Shown in pieces: positions 52,277 to 61,399 of a stretch of DNA of 64,000 nucleotides; the stretch's first letter is position 1, and every line of letters starts with the position of its first letter. This stretch comes from RUG714 sp964623515 (GTDB taxonomy: Bacteria; Bacillota; Clostridia; Oscillospirales; Acutalibacteraceae): positions 62,001 through 126,000 of the forward strand of contig CAZURV010000001.1 of assembly GCA_964623515.1 (NCBI GenBank), written 5' to 3'. The notes beneath the pieces are model-generated. The model ran no database searches, was not told the origin of the DNA, and saw only the letters and a list, made by a program, of their open reading frames with translations. Position numbers and translations under genes: made by a program.

Positions 52277-54718
52277 TTATAACAATTTCTTTGCTTTTTT
52301 TATGGCACCCGGAAGTTTTCCTATCAGCTTAAACAAGCCTTTCCAAAAATGACCGGTGCAAAGCGATATGATGTCATATCCCATAGATTCCGTAAGAGCG
52401 CCGTTACCCATAAGAATCGTTGCCCGTATCGGTGTGCATAGAAGCATCGTAGTCATCATACGTTTATCGGTAGGGCTACCTTTTATCACAAACTTGGCTA
52501 CGAATGAGATAAAATTGCATACAATGCGTCCGCCCCGGAACACCCGCATATCTTCAAACGTTGCATTCAAATCATAAACGCGGTCTTCTCCCCAATCCGA
52601 TTCGGGAAGCTTTCTGCCAAGAATCTGCTCAAACTGTCTGGCTTCAACCTCGGCAACTTTGGCTCCGTAATAAGCAGGCGCCGTTTCCCTGTAATCAGGT
52701 GCAGGCACATTATGAACGCTTGTTACTCTCAAAGTTTTTGAAAGAGGAAGATCATTGCTACTTCCGCCGACAAGAATATCATACTTTCCGGTTTCAACCT
52801 CATAATCCTGTGTATTCACATTATAATAAGCGAACGCTCGTTTTCCGAGTTTTACGGTTACTGTCTTTTCTTCTCCGGCTTTAAGCATTATCTTAGTGAA
52901 CTCTCTGAGCTCCTTTTCCGGACGGAAAACAGAAGATGAATGCGGATGGACATAAATCTGACAAACCTCAGCGCCGTCTCTGCCACCGATATTTTTAACA
53001 CGGAATGTTACTTTAAGTTCATCATCTTCCATGATATTTTCACTGGAAAGCTTAATATCCGAAAATTCAAATGTTGTATAGGAAAGACCGTATCCAAAAG
53101 GATATTTTACCGGAACTTTCGCCGTATCATAATATCTGTAACCAACATAAATACTCTCTCTGTATTCAACCGTTTTTGTGCCACCCGGGAAATAATTGTA
53201 AGACGGATTATCCTCCAGCTTTTCGGGGAAGGTTTCCGGAAGTTTTCCGCTGGGATTCACCTTTCCAAACAAAATATCAATGCCGGCTCCTGCACCTGCC
53301 TGACCACCGAGATAGCAGTTAAGAATTGCTTTCACTTTATCGGCAAACGGAAGCTCTACAGGAGCGCCGCAGTGCAACATAATTACAACATCATTATTTA
53401 TCTCAAGAACTCTTTCAATCAGTTCAAGCTGATTCTTCGGCAGTTGCATATGCTCGCGGTCAAACGCTTCCGATTCATACATATCGGTAAGCCCGACAAA
53501 CATAACAACCGTTTTGCCTTTTCTTGCAAGTTCAAGCGCTTCATTGAGCAACTTTTCATCGGTTTCATCCGTATCACTCCTGTAACCTTGCGCAAATTCA
53601 GGCGTAATTCCGTATTCATCTTTAAGAATATCCAAAGCATTATCAAGCTTCGTAGGAACGATAAGCGAGCTTCCTGCGCCCTGATAACGCGGTTTTTTTG
53701 CCATATTCCCTATCACAACAAAATCATTGTCTGGTTCCATTGGGAGCTTGCCGTCTTTATTTTTCAGAAGCACCATGGAATTGGACGCCATTTTCCTTGC
53801 AAGCGCATGATGTTCCTCTACGTCATATGTAAAATCTCCTTTTTCAAGAGTTTCTTTTGCCTTGAATATTAAATCAAGCACGGTATCCACTCTTTCATCC
53901 AAAACTTTTTCATCAAGTTCGCCGGATTTTACCGCTTCAACGATTTTTGCGTCATTAATACCCATTGATGAAGGCATCTCAAGGTCATTACCCGCTTTTA
54001 TACCGTCCACCCTGTTATTTTCCGCGCCCCAGTCGGTAACGACAAGACCTTTGAAACCGAATCTCTTACGGAGAATATCGGTAAGCAATGTTTTGTTTTC
54101 CGCACAGTATGTGCCGTTAAGCCTGTTGTAAGCGTTCATAATTGTCCAAGGCTGTGCTTCCTTAACGGCGGTTTCAAAAGCTGTTAGATAAATCTCGTGA
54201 AGCGCACGCTCGTCAATAACACTGTCGACCGTCTGGCGCCTCGTTTCCTGATTATTTCCTGCATAATGCTTTAACGAAGTGCCTATGCCCTTTGACTGAA
54301 CACCGTTTACATAACTTGCCGCCAATTTGCCCGCAAGATAGGGATCTTCGGAAAAATATTCAAAATTTCTTCCGCACAGTGGACTTCTTTTTATATTGGT
54401 TCCGGGTCCGAGTACAACGCTCACTTTCTCCTGAAGCGCTTCCTCCGCTATCAATTCACCCAGCTTATACAGCATTGCCTTATCCCATGAAGCAGCGGTA
54501 AGGCACGCAGTCGGAAAACATGTTGCGGGAACACTCCCTCCCATACCTACATGGTCGCCGCCGAGAGGCTGCTTGCGCAGTCCATGCGGTCCGTCGGTAA
54601 CCATAATACTCGGTATACCGAGCCTTTCAACGCCTTTCAAGCGCCAAAAATCTCTTCCTGAACACATACCCGCTTTTTCTTCAAGAGTCATTTGTGAAAT
54701 CAGTTTTTCGTATTTCAT
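52277..54718 (-). CDS. Glycoside hydrolase family 3 beta-glucosidase-type enzyme, cytoplasmic
   Basis: 813 residues; CTGGAGG precedes the ATG. Order: GH3 N-terminal barrel with GPGTNIKRSPLCGRNFEYFSED in part and the nucleophile Asp in VVTDWGAENN (about 229), the C-terminal alpha/beta domain (GLTDMYESEAFDRE), a fibronectin III-like domain (KYPFGYGLSYTTFEFSD), and an extra C-terminal tail of about 110 residues with hydrophobic stretches. No signal peptide, so it acts on imported glycosides. Beta-glucosidase is likeliest; beta-xylosidase or N-acetylglucosaminidase are possible. Own strong terminator. Confidence 0.92.
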   Translation of the reverse strand: MKYEKLISQMTLEEKAGMCSGRDFWRLKGVERLGIPSIMVTDGPHGLRKQPLGGDHVGMGGSVPATCFPTACLTAASWDKAMLYKLGELIAEEALQEKVSVVLGPGTNIKRSPLCGRNFEYFSEDPYLAGKLAASYVNGVQSKGIGTSLKHYAGNNQETRRQTVDSVIDERALHEIYLTAFETAVKEAQPWTIMNAYNRLNGTYCAENKTLLTDILRKRFGFKGLVVTDWGAENNRVDGIKAGNDLEMPSSMGINDAKIVEAVKSGELDEKVLDERVDTVLDLIFKAKETLEKGDFTYDVEEHHALARKMASNSMVLLKNKDGKLPMEPDNDFVVIGNMAKKPRYQGAGSSLIVPTKLDNALDILKDEYGITPEFAQGYRSDTDETDEKLLNEALELARKGKTVVMFVGLTDMYESEAFDREHMQLPKNQLELIERVLEINNDVVIMLHCGAPVELPFADKVKAILNCYLGGQAGAGAGIDILFGKVNPSGKLPETFPEKLEDNPSYNYFPGGTKTVEYRESIYVGYRYYDTAKVPVKYPFGYGLSYTTFEFSDIKLSSENIMEDDELKVTFRVKNIGGRDGAEVCQIYVHPHSSSVFRPEKELREFTKIMLKAGEEKTVTVKLGKRAFAYYNVNTQDYEVETGKYDILVGGSSNDLPLSKTLRVTSVHNVPAPDYRETAPAYYGAKVAEVEARQFEQILGRKLPESDWGEDRVYDLNATFEDMRVFRGGRIVCNFISFVAKFVIKGSPTDKRMMTTMLLCTPIRATILMGNGALTESMGYDIISLCTGHFWKGLFKLIGKLPGAIKKAKKLL

Positions 54719-54752
54719 TTTTATCCTCCAGATTTTATATCTCTATTTGAAT

Positions 54753-56012
54753 TTATTCAAAAGATTCGCTTTCATCAAATCCGAGAAGCCCTGCAGCCTC
54801 AGAGGTTTCAATGCCTTCAAATTTTTTAAGTTTTCGGCTAATCATTGTATTGCGCCGACGCGCTTCTTCAATTTTTTTCCCAGCCTCTCCTACTTTTTTA
54901 AATGCGGCATCCAGCAAATCCTCAAACTTACCGTACTGCGTTTTCGCCGCGGCAAGAGCTTTTGCAATATCGTCTGCCTTTTTATTAATTGCAATGGTTC
55001 TGAATCCCATAGCCATTGAATTCAGAAGCGCCGTTACAGTACTCGGTCCGGCGATCATAATTTTATATTTATTTTGCATTTTCTCCATAATTCCGCTACG
55101 CGAAGAAGCGATTTCTGCATAGAGTCCCTCGGTTGCAAGATAGAGAATTGCAAAAGGCGTGGTTGAGGGTACGTTAATATATTTCGTTATACGTTTCGCC
55201 TGCTCCTCAACGCTCCTTTCAAGCGCTTTTCGGCAAATATCCGCCGTCTGCTTCTCGCCGCTGTCCAGAGCATCCATAAGACGAACATAATCCTCCATAG
55301 GGAATTTACTGTCAAGCGGAAGATACACGGAAGAATTATCTTCACCGGGAACTTTAACGGCAAATTCAACTCTTTCACCGCTCCCTGGAATCGTTTCAAT
55401 ATTGGTTTCATACATAGAAGGAATCGTTTGATCCAATATATTTCCGAGCTGAATTTCCGCCCATGTTCCCCTCGCCTTAACATTTGTAAGCACGCGGTTA
55501 AGCGCCGTTATATTATTCGTTACGCCGCTTGATAGCGTTTTAACCTCGCCGAGAGATTTATAAACGTTTTCAAGCTGTGCCGAAACTGTTTTAAACGAGC
55601 TGTCCAGCCGGGCGGAAAGCGTTTTTGAAAGTTTTTCATCAACTGTTTCCCGCATCTGGTCCAGTTTTTTCTCGTTCCCCTGTTGAATTTTAAACAGCCC
55701 CTTATGAACGGTTTCATTTATCAGATTCTGCTGTTCGGAATTTTTTAGCATAAAAGAGTTAATCTTATCATTCATATCAGAAAGCTGGCGTTCCGTTTTC
55801 TCGCGCATCTCTTTCTGCTGTTCCGCCGATTCCCGTCTGTTCACACTGAACTCCGCGCTCATACGCTTTTCCAGCAAGCTGATATGTTCTTCAATAAGCG
55901 CTGTTTTAACAGCAACGCCATTCGATTTGTTCCTATTAGAAAGAAGGATAATCAGCAACGTTGAAACGAGAACGAGCAGCACTGCAAGCAATATCAGAAT
56001 AACAATATCCAT
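54753..56012 (-). CDS. rmuC: DNA recombination protein RmuC
   Basis: 419 residues. An N-terminal membrane helix (IVILILLAVLLVLVSTLLIILL) and a long coiled coil (about 40-150) precede the RmuC nuclease-like domain (RGTWAEIQLGNILDQ, LPLDSKFPMEDYVRL, AFKKVGEAGKKIEEA). In E. coli it limits recombination at inverted repeats. ACGGAGT precedes the ATG. It lies upstream of GH3 in the same direction with a 34-base gap and may share its transcript. Confidence 0.93.
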   Translation of the reverse strand: MDIVILILLAVLLVLVSTLLIILLSNRNKSNGVAVKTALIEEHISLLEKRMSAEFSVNRRESAEQQKEMREKTERQLSDMNDKINSFMLKNSEQQNLINETVHKGLFKIQQGNEKKLDQMRETVDEKLSKTLSARLDSSFKTVSAQLENVYKSLGEVKTLSSGVTNNITALNRVLTNVKARGTWAEIQLGNILDQTIPSMYETNIETIPGSGERVEFAVKVPGEDNSSVYLPLDSKFPMEDYVRLMDALDSGEKQTADICRKALERSVEEQAKRITKYINVPSTTPFAILYLATEGLYAEIASSRSGIMEKMQNKYKIMIAGPSTVTALLNSMAMGFRTIAINKKADDIAKALAAAKTQYGKFEDLLDAAFKKVGEAGKKIEEARRRNTMISRKLKKFEGIETSEAAGLLGFDESESFE

Positions 56013-56397
56013 ACCATACTCCGTAAATGTTCATTAAATACATAAATTGAATTCAAATAGAGATAATGGTTTTGCAGGTACAAAACGCAGGAATCCTTAC
56101 GAATTACGAGTATTTTTAACCACAATTCTGCGCCGAATCCATGCATTTTTCAGAAAATTTCCCTGAAAGAAATAGGCCCGGACTTTTTCACCCTATTTGG
56201 CTTAAATTTATATCTATTATACTATATATTGTGGTTTTTGTATATAGAAAAATTAAAAAAATATCCGCACTTTTTATACATTGCGGATATTTTTTTAATT
56301 CACTATATAAACAAATTACGCACAAACAACAAGACCTTTACTTTTTCAGTAATTGCCAATATATGCGACCTTCACAACCTATGTAAAAAAATAGAAT
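56013..56397. other. 385-base intergenic region
   Basis: Contains a copy of the TTTAAGCCAAATAGGG motif on the minus strand (56191-56210), a TTTCAG/CTGAAA inverted repeat near 56150-56167 and the terminator at 56255. No gene is seen. Confidence 0.55.
56255..56296. terminator. Bidirectional terminator downstream of the zinc-ribbon gene
   Basis: AAAAAATATCCGCA and its complement pair around a twelve-base loop, with A and T runs on both sides. It is 100 bases after the 56398-56670 gene stop on the minus strand. Confidence 0.82.
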
Positions 56398-56670
56398 TTA
56401 TCTTCTATTCTTAGCAAAGCACTCGCTACAATAAACGGGTCTGTCCTCCTTGGGTTCAAACGGAACCTGACATTCCGCTCCGCATCCGGCGCAGACAGCG
56501 TCATACATTTTCCTTGCCGCCTTGGCCGCTTCCTTTCTCGCGTCTCTGCATTCTTTGCATCTCTGCGGTTCGTTCACAAATCCTTTCTCCGCATAAAATT
56601 CCTGTTCACCGGCAGAAAATGTAAATTCTTTACCGCATTCTTTGCAAACTAATGTTTTGTCTTCGTACAT
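56398..56670 (-). CDS. Small zinc-ribbon protein (zf-trcl / CxxC-rich)
   Basis: 90 residues from ATG 56670 after AGAGAGGT; the longer frame upstream is noncoding. Two zinc-ribbon units: CKECGKEFTFSAGEQEFY with CKEC further on (the probable zinc-binding domain zf-trcl) and a second CAGCGAECQVPF...CSEC unit. Similar small proteins are common in Clostridia and may bind nucleic acid; the role is unknown. Confidence 0.82.
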   Translation of the reverse strand: MYEDKTLVCKECGKEFTFSAGEQEFYAEKGFVNEPQRCKECRDARKEAAKAARKMYDAVCAGCGAECQVPFEPKEDRPVYCSECFAKNRR

Positions 56671-56932
56671 CTTTTTACCTCTCTGTGTTTCTTTTTTGCC
56701 CACCGCGGGATAAACTCTGTATTTTTTAAACCGCATATATAGGTTTAAATCAAATAGGGATAAAATAATTTTGGAAAGCGAAATTTCTCTTATGCGCGTT
56801 GAAAAAGCGCAGTTCAAACTGACGCTTGGCAAGCATTTTTACGCAGTATATCGCAAAAATTTATCATTATCAGGTTTTTCTTCTGATTTGGTGAAACCCT
56901 AAGTTTAAGCCAAATAATATGGATAAACGAAG

Positions 56933-57544
56933 CTAAAAACTCCCGGTTAAATCAGACTGCCTGATTTTTACCTTTAGACGGCAAGCCGCGTTTCCGACTG
57001 CCTTTTTGGAAACACAAAGCAATTCTGCCATCTCCTTATACGAATAGCCGTTTATATAAAGTTTAAATACTTTATACTCAAACTCGCTTAATAAATTTTT
57101 AATTTTTGCATCGTTTATACGCGCACTTTCTTTTGCTATAACCTCATCCTGGGGATCTGTTGCGCATGATTCAAGTTCCCTGTCCATTTCATCAATGGGA
57201 ATCATACACGAAACCGGAATTTTCTTTTTTTGCGAAAGCTTCCGAACTTCACTGATCAGTGCATTCGTTATGCAGACGTATGCATAATTAAAAAAAGGCC
57301 GCCCTTTATCTTCTTTATATGTTTTTAAAGCACGCAAAAGAGCAAGCATACCCTCCTGAACCAAATCAGACTTATCACATCCGCTGCATGCAAACTTCAC
57401 GGCTCTGCTGTTGATGAAAGGCGCCGCAATTCCGATAATCTCGGCAACTGCTTCAGCGTCACCGTTTCTTGCGCGGAAAAGCAACCCGCTGACATCGTTA
57501 TTTTCAGCCTTTAATGACCGAGCAATATTAAACACCACCCGCAT
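56933..57544 (-). CDS. Sigma-70-family RNA polymerase sigma factor (SigH/Spo0H-like)
   Basis: 203 residues. Region 2 is visible in DLVQEGMLALLRALKTY and PFFNYAYVCITNALISEVRK, and region 4 helix-turn-helix in YKVFKLYINGYSYKEMAELL followed by VSKKAVGNAACRLKVKI. Length and motifs fit the sigma-H group, which in Bacillus controls early sporulation and competence. Identity as Spo0H itself is not certain. It has its own perfect vegetative promoter. Confidence 0.88.
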   Translation of the reverse strand: MRVVFNIARSLKAENNDVSGLLFRARNGDAEAVAEIIGIAAPFINSRAVKFACSGCDKSDLVQEGMLALLRALKTYKEDKGRPFFNYAYVCITNALISEVRKLSQKKKIPVSCMIPIDEMDRELESCATDPQDEVIAKESARINDAKIKNLLSEFEYKVFKLYINGYSYKEMAELLCVSKKAVGNAACRLKVKIRQSDLTGSF

Positions 57545-57604
57545 TTTAAATGCAACCGTTTTTCAGTACTTTATGAAGTCTGACTATTATAATATACAAA
57601 ATAT

Positions 57605-57633
57605 ATTATATGTTGTTTTTTAAAAAGTGTCAA
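57605..57633 (-). promoter_or_regulatory. Consensus sigma-A promoter for the sigma-factor gene
   Basis: TTGACA, 17 bases, TATAAT on the minus strand, about 60 bases before the ATG: a perfect match. Confidence 0.85.
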
Positions 57634-57687
57634 TATTTTTAATATTTTTTGTGTACATTGTACAAAAAATACATCATTTTTTGATAA

Positions 57688-58920
57688 TTAGGAATGTGAT
57701 AAGTGCCCCGGCAAAGTTTTGATATCCAAATCCTGCGTGAAATCCATAAGACTTGCCTTAACAATAATATTATTTCCGTATCTTTCCCGCAGATTGAAAA
57801 CTTCGCTCTCGATAATTTCTTTTTTTGACTGTTCTTCAACGCGCATATACAAACTTGTCTGAAAAGGAGTTTCTGTTTCTATAAAATCCGAAACCGCCAC
57901 GCCTATGGAACGCAGAGGATGCTTCCAGTCATAATTGGATACAAAAATCTGCATTGCTATTTTCGCTATATCATTAGAAAGACGAACGGGAATATCCGTC
58001 TTACAGCAATAACTTTCCCATTTCAAAGTAGTTCTTCTTGCCATAACGGTTATTTTCATCGCACTGCATGCTTCGTCATGCATGCATTTGGCTATTTTTT
58101 CACTCAACGCAAGGAAAACCCGCCATACCTCCGCATTGTTTTCCAAATCCGCTTCTCCCGTTACGCTACGACTTATGCTCTTAAAATCGGGGATTTCGGC
58201 TTCGGGTATCACCGGGCTCATATCCAGTCCGTTTGCAAAATACCATAAACGCTCGCCGTTTATCCCGAAAGCAGTACGCAACGCGCTTATATCGGCGGTC
58301 GCCAAATCCCCTATCGTTATGATGCCCAGTTTCAGAAGTTTGGAATAAGTGGATTTACCTATGCCCAGCATTGCGTTGGCCGGAAGAGAATAAATTTTTG
58401 ATTTAAAATTTTCCTTTGATATAACCGTTACGGCATCCGGCTTCTTATAATCACTGCCGAGTTTTGCAAAAACCTTATTAAAGCTCACACCTACGGATAC
58501 AGTTAATCCCGTTTCATTTTTTATGCGTTCTTTGATTTTATAAGCAATTTTTTCTCCGCTTCCGAAAAGCCTGAAACAATCGCTCACATCAAGCCAGCTT
58601 TCATCAAGACCAAACGCCTCAACTTTATCGGTATAACTCAAAAGTATTTTTTTTACCTCTTTTGAATAATAAGAATATTTATCATAATGCGGTTCAAGAA
58701 TAACAAGATCCGGGCATTTTTGCTGTGCCTGCCAAATAGCTTCCGCAGTTTTTACGCCTGCTTGTTTTGCTTTTTCGTTCTTGGCAAGAACAATGCCGTG
58801 CCTTTTTTCACGACTGCCACATACCGCTGCAGGCCGATTCCTTAAGTCAGGATGTGACAGCAGTTCAACCGAAGCAAAAAAACTATTTAAATCGCAATGA
58901 AGGATTGTTCTTTCTTTCAT
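57688..58920 (-). CDS. dinB: DNA polymerase IV (Y-family translesion polymerase)
   Basis: 410 residues. Catalytic acidic residues are in HCDLNSFFASVE (Asp10) and FGLDESWLDV (about 105), with the thumb helix-hairpin-helix AMLGIGKSTYSKLLKLGI and a little-finger domain. It copies past lesions with low fidelity. CAGGTGAT precedes the ATG. A LexA box overlaps the transcription start, so it is predicted to be SOS-induced. Confidence 0.95.
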   Translation of the reverse strand: MKERTILHCDLNSFFASVELLSHPDLRNRPAAVCGSREKRHGIVLAKNEKAKQAGVKTAEAIWQAQQKCPDLVILEPHYDKYSYYSKEVKKILLSYTDKVEAFGLDESWLDVSDCFRLFGSGEKIAYKIKERIKNETGLTVSVGVSFNKVFAKLGSDYKKPDAVTVISKENFKSKIYSLPANAMLGIGKSTYSKLLKLGIITIGDLATADISALRTAFGINGERLWYFANGLDMSPVIPEAEIPDFKSISRSVTGEADLENNAEVWRVFLALSEKIAKCMHDEACSAMKITVMARRTTLKWESYCCKTDIPVRLSNDIAKIAMQIFVSNYDWKHPLRSIGVAVSDFIETETPFQTSLYMRVEEQSKKEIIESEVFNLRERYGNNIIVKASLMDFTQDLDIKTLPGHLSHS

Positions 58921-58933
58921 AAAATCACCTGCT

Positions 58934-58947
58934 CGAACATTTGTTCG
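58934..58947. promoter_or_regulatory. LexA (SOS) box
   Basis: Perfect palindrome CGAAC-ATTT-GTTCG, matching the Gram-positive LexA/DinR operator core CGAAC-N4-GTTCG. It lies between the dinB -10 and ATG, where binding would block dinB transcription. Confidence 0.9.
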
Positions 58948-58951
58948 ATTT

Positions 58952-58980
58952 ATTATAACACAATATATGTTGTTTGTAAA
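58952..58980 (-). promoter_or_regulatory. Sigma-A promoter for dinB
   Basis: TTTACA, 17 bases, TATAAT on the minus strand; the LexA box begins four bases downstream of the -10. Confidence 0.82.
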
Positions 58981-58997
58981 TAGGAAAAATAAAAATG

Positions 58998-59025
58998 TTG
59001 ACAGCTAATTTTCTTATGATATAAT
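58998..59025 (+). promoter_or_regulatory. Sigma-A promoter for nfo
   Basis: TTGACA, 16 bases, TATAAT with an extended TG on the plus strand, 52 bases before the nfo ATG. It is back to back with the dinB promoter, the two -35 boxes being 17 bases apart. Confidence 0.82.
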
Positions 59026-59077
59026 TTTTGTAACAAAAGGTTTAAGCTGGCTTAAAATAAATTTAAGGAGAAAGATT

Positions 59078-59911
59078 ATGCTTGTAATAGGCGCGCATTT
59101 AAGCGCATCAAAAGGATACACGGCAATGCTTGAAACGGCGCTGGAAATCGGCGCAAATACATTTCAGTTTTTCACCAGAAATCCGAGAGGCGGGAAAGCG
59201 AAAGATATTGATGAAAACGATATCAAAACTTTTCTTGAAAAATCAAAAGAAAACAACTTCGGCACAATTCTCGCGCATGCTCCGTACACGCTGAACTGCT
59301 GTTCCGCAAAACCGGAAACGATTGAATTTGCAGTGAATACTTTCGCCGATGATCTTCGGCGGATGGAATATACACCCAATCAGCTTTACAATTTTCATCC
59401 CGGTTCACATGTGGGTCAGGGAGAAGAAAAAGGAATTGAACTTATAGCAGACGCGCTGAACAAGGTTATGTTCCGCGAAATGACAACCACAGTTCTGCTT
59501 GAAACAATGGCAGGAAAAGGAAGCGAAATCGGAAAAACGTTTGAACAACTGAAAGAAATTATAGACCGTACGAAAATCAATGATAAAATCGGAGTCTGCC
59601 TTGATACCTGCCATATAAACGACGGAGGCTATGACATCGTAAACGACCTGGACGGTGTGCTGGACGAATTTGATAAAATAATCGGAATAAACCGTTTGAA
59701 AGCGCTTCATCTTAATGACTCAAAAAATCCTCTCGGTGCGCATAAAGACAGACATGAAAAAATAGGGAAAGGATATATCGGCACAAAATCGTTTGAAAAA
59801 ATAATAAATCACCCCTATCTTAAAAATCTGCCGATGTTTCTTGAAACACCAAATGAGCTGGACGGCTATGCCGAAGAAATAGCGCTTTTAAAATCGCTTT
59901 ATAAGGGATAA
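59078..59911 (+). CDS. nfo: Deoxyribonuclease IV (AP endonuclease Nfo)
   Basis: 277 residues. The TIM-barrel metal ligands of endonuclease IV are present: GAHLSASKG, HAPYTLN, NFHPGSHVG, LLETMAGKGSEIG, CLDTCHIND, ALHLNDSK, GAHKDRHEKIGKG and MFLETPN. It cleaves DNA at abasic sites in base excision repair. Divergent from dinB; the pair forms a repair locus, but no LexA box overlaps the nfo promoter. AAGGAG precedes the ATG. Confidence 0.96.
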   Translation: MLVIGAHLSASKGYTAMLETALEIGANTFQFFTRNPRGGKAKDIDENDIKTFLEKSKENNFGTILAHAPYTLNCCSAKPETIEFAVNTFADDLRRMEYTPNQLYNFHPGSHVGQGEEKGIELIADALNKVMFREMTTTVLLETMAGKGSEIGKTFEQLKEIIDRTKINDKIGVCLDTCHINDGGYDIVNDLDGVLDEFDKIIGINRLKALHLNDSKNPLGAHKDRHEKIGKGYIGTKSFEKIINHPYLKNLPMFLETPNELDGYAEEIALLKSLYKG

Positions 59912-59940
59912 ACGAAGTTGAAACCAATAATAGTATAAGA

Positions 59941-59978
59941 AAAAAATATCATAGGGCATCAGCCTTATGATATTTTTT
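59941..59978. terminator. Bidirectional terminator between nfo and comEA
   Basis: AAAAAATATCATAGGGC pairs with GCCTTATGATATTTTTT (one G-T pair) around a four-base loop, with A and T runs on both sides, between convergent genes. The arms match those at 27205. Confidence 0.9.
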
Positions 59979-60016
59979 CTGTTCCCATAATTTAGTTTCA
60001 GTCAGTTTACCTGCAA

Positions 60017-60454
60017 TCAGACAGTTATATATCCGTAAATCTTTTCAAGCGTAGCTTCTCCGATACCGTAAACATGCAACAAATCTTCGGCGCACGAAAA
60101 TCTTCCGTTCGCTTCGCGGTATGCTACGATTTCAGTAGCTTTTGCCTCGCCGATTCCGGGAATATACATAAGAGTTTCCACATCTGCGGTATTAATATTG
60201 ATTGGATAAACAACAGAATTATCTTCTACACCATCGTCTTCCGAATTACCATCGGCAGAAGAATACATTTTACTTGTATCGGATACAACAGGAATTTCCT
60301 CCTCCGCAGAAGAAGCAAAAGATAAATCTTTTGACACAGCATTCCCAACCGTAACTCTGTCACTGTCCTTAAAAGCTACAACAAGAATAGTTACCGCAAG
60401 CGCAATCAACCCTATGGAAATCAAAATCCTTATCTGGTCTTTAGACGAAAGCAT
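60017..60454 (-). CDS. ComEA-like helix-hairpin-helix DNA-binding protein
   Basis: 145 residues from ATG 60454. One transmembrane helix (ILISIGLIALAVTILVVAF), a Ser/Asp/Glu-rich linker, then two HhH motifs (INTADVETLMYIPGIGEAKA; AEDLLHVYGIGEATLEKI). ComEA binds incoming DNA outside the membrane in natural transformation; comEB/comEC are not in this window. The start overlaps the transketolase stop. Confidence 0.88.
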   Translation of the reverse strand: MLSSKDQIRILISIGLIALAVTILVVAFKDSDRVTVGNAVSKDLSFASSAEEEIPVVSDTSKMYSSADGNSEDDGVEDNSVVYPININTADVETLMYIPGIGEAKATEIVAYREANGRFSCAEDLLHVYGIGEATLEKIYGYITV

Positions 60455-61397
60455 ACTGCTTTTTTTCCAATGCCTTTTTAGCCGACTCAACGATATTTTC
60501 CGCTGAAAGGCCGTATTTCTTCAGTAATTCAAGTGCAGGCCCGGATTCCCCGAACACATCATTTACACCCACTCTGATGAGTGGAACGGGATATTCTTCC
60601 GACAGTACCTCCGCCACGGCAGAACCGAATCCTCCGATAATCGAATGTTCTTCCGCTGTTACAACACATCCGCATTTAGCCGCGCTTTCAACAACGAGTT
60701 TTCTGTCAATCGGCTTAATTGTGGAAATGTTAATAATCCTTGCACTTATACCGTCTTTTTCAAGGATTTTTTTAGCGCCAAGAGCTTCTTTGACCATAAG
60801 ACCGGTTGCCATAATTGCAACGTCGTCTCCCTCTGCAAGAACGGTTCCTTTTCCTATCTTAAATCTGTAATTTTCATTGAAAATCTGCGGTATTGCGAGA
60901 CGTCCCAAACGAATATAGCAAGGACCGTCAATCCTCGCTGCCTCCAGCACCGCTTGTTTGGCTTCAACAGCATCGGCAGGATTTATGATAATCATATCGG
61001 GAATCACACGCATAAGGGCTATATCTTCATTGCACTGGTGAGAAGCACCGTCCTCACCAACTGAAATACCTGCATGCGTCGCTGCTATTTTAACATTCAG
61101 CTTCGGGTATGCAATACTGTTTCTTATCTGCTCAAAAGCTCTTCCTGTTGCAAACATCGCAAAAGATGAAGCAAAAACAGTTTTGCCGCAAGTTGCAAGT
61201 CCGGCAGCCACACCCATAAGGTTTGCTTCGGCTATACCGGCATCAAAGAATCGATTCGGTGCGAACTTTTTGAAAGTTACGGATTTTGTTGCGGCTCCCA
61301 AATCCGCGTCCATGACTACAACATTCGGATTCTCCGCAAGCTCGACAAGCGCTTCCGCATATCCTTCTCTTGTTGCTTTTTTTACTATTTCAGACAT
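60441..61397 (-). CDS. Transketolase, C-terminal subunit
   Basis: 318 residues from ATG 61397 with GGAGG seven bases before it. Pyrimidine-binding domain (VVMDADLGAATKSV, GIAEANLMGVAAGLA, HAGISVGEDGASHQ) and C-terminal transketolase domain (GFGSAVAEVLSEEYPVPLIR). With the next gene upstream it forms the split transketolase common in Clostridia, working in the pentose phosphate pathway with thiamine diphosphate. The close relation to the DXP synthase family means sugar specificity is inferred. Confidence 0.93.
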   Translation of the reverse strand: MSEIVKKATREGYAEALVELAENPNVVVMDADLGAATKSVTFKKFAPNRFFDAGIAEANLMGVAAGLATCGKTVFASSFAMFATGRAFEQIRNSIAYPKLNVKIAATHAGISVGEDGASHQCNEDIALMRVIPDMIIINPADAVEAKQAVLEAARIDGPCYIRLGRLAIPQIFNENYRFKIGKGTVLAEGDDVAIMATGLMVKEALGAKKILEKDGISARIINISTIKPIDRKLVVESAAKCGCVVTAEEHSIIGGFGSAVAEVLSEEYPVPLIRVGVNDVFGESGPALELLKKYGLSAENIVESAKKALEKKQYAFV

Positions 61398-61399
61398 AA

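Noticed and set aside
52940..53872. 310-codon plus-strand open frame inside the GH3 gene
   Set aside because: It is antisense to a complete GH3 gene with all family motifs, has no ribosome site and reads as low-complexity Phe/Ile/Arg sequence typical of a shadow frame.
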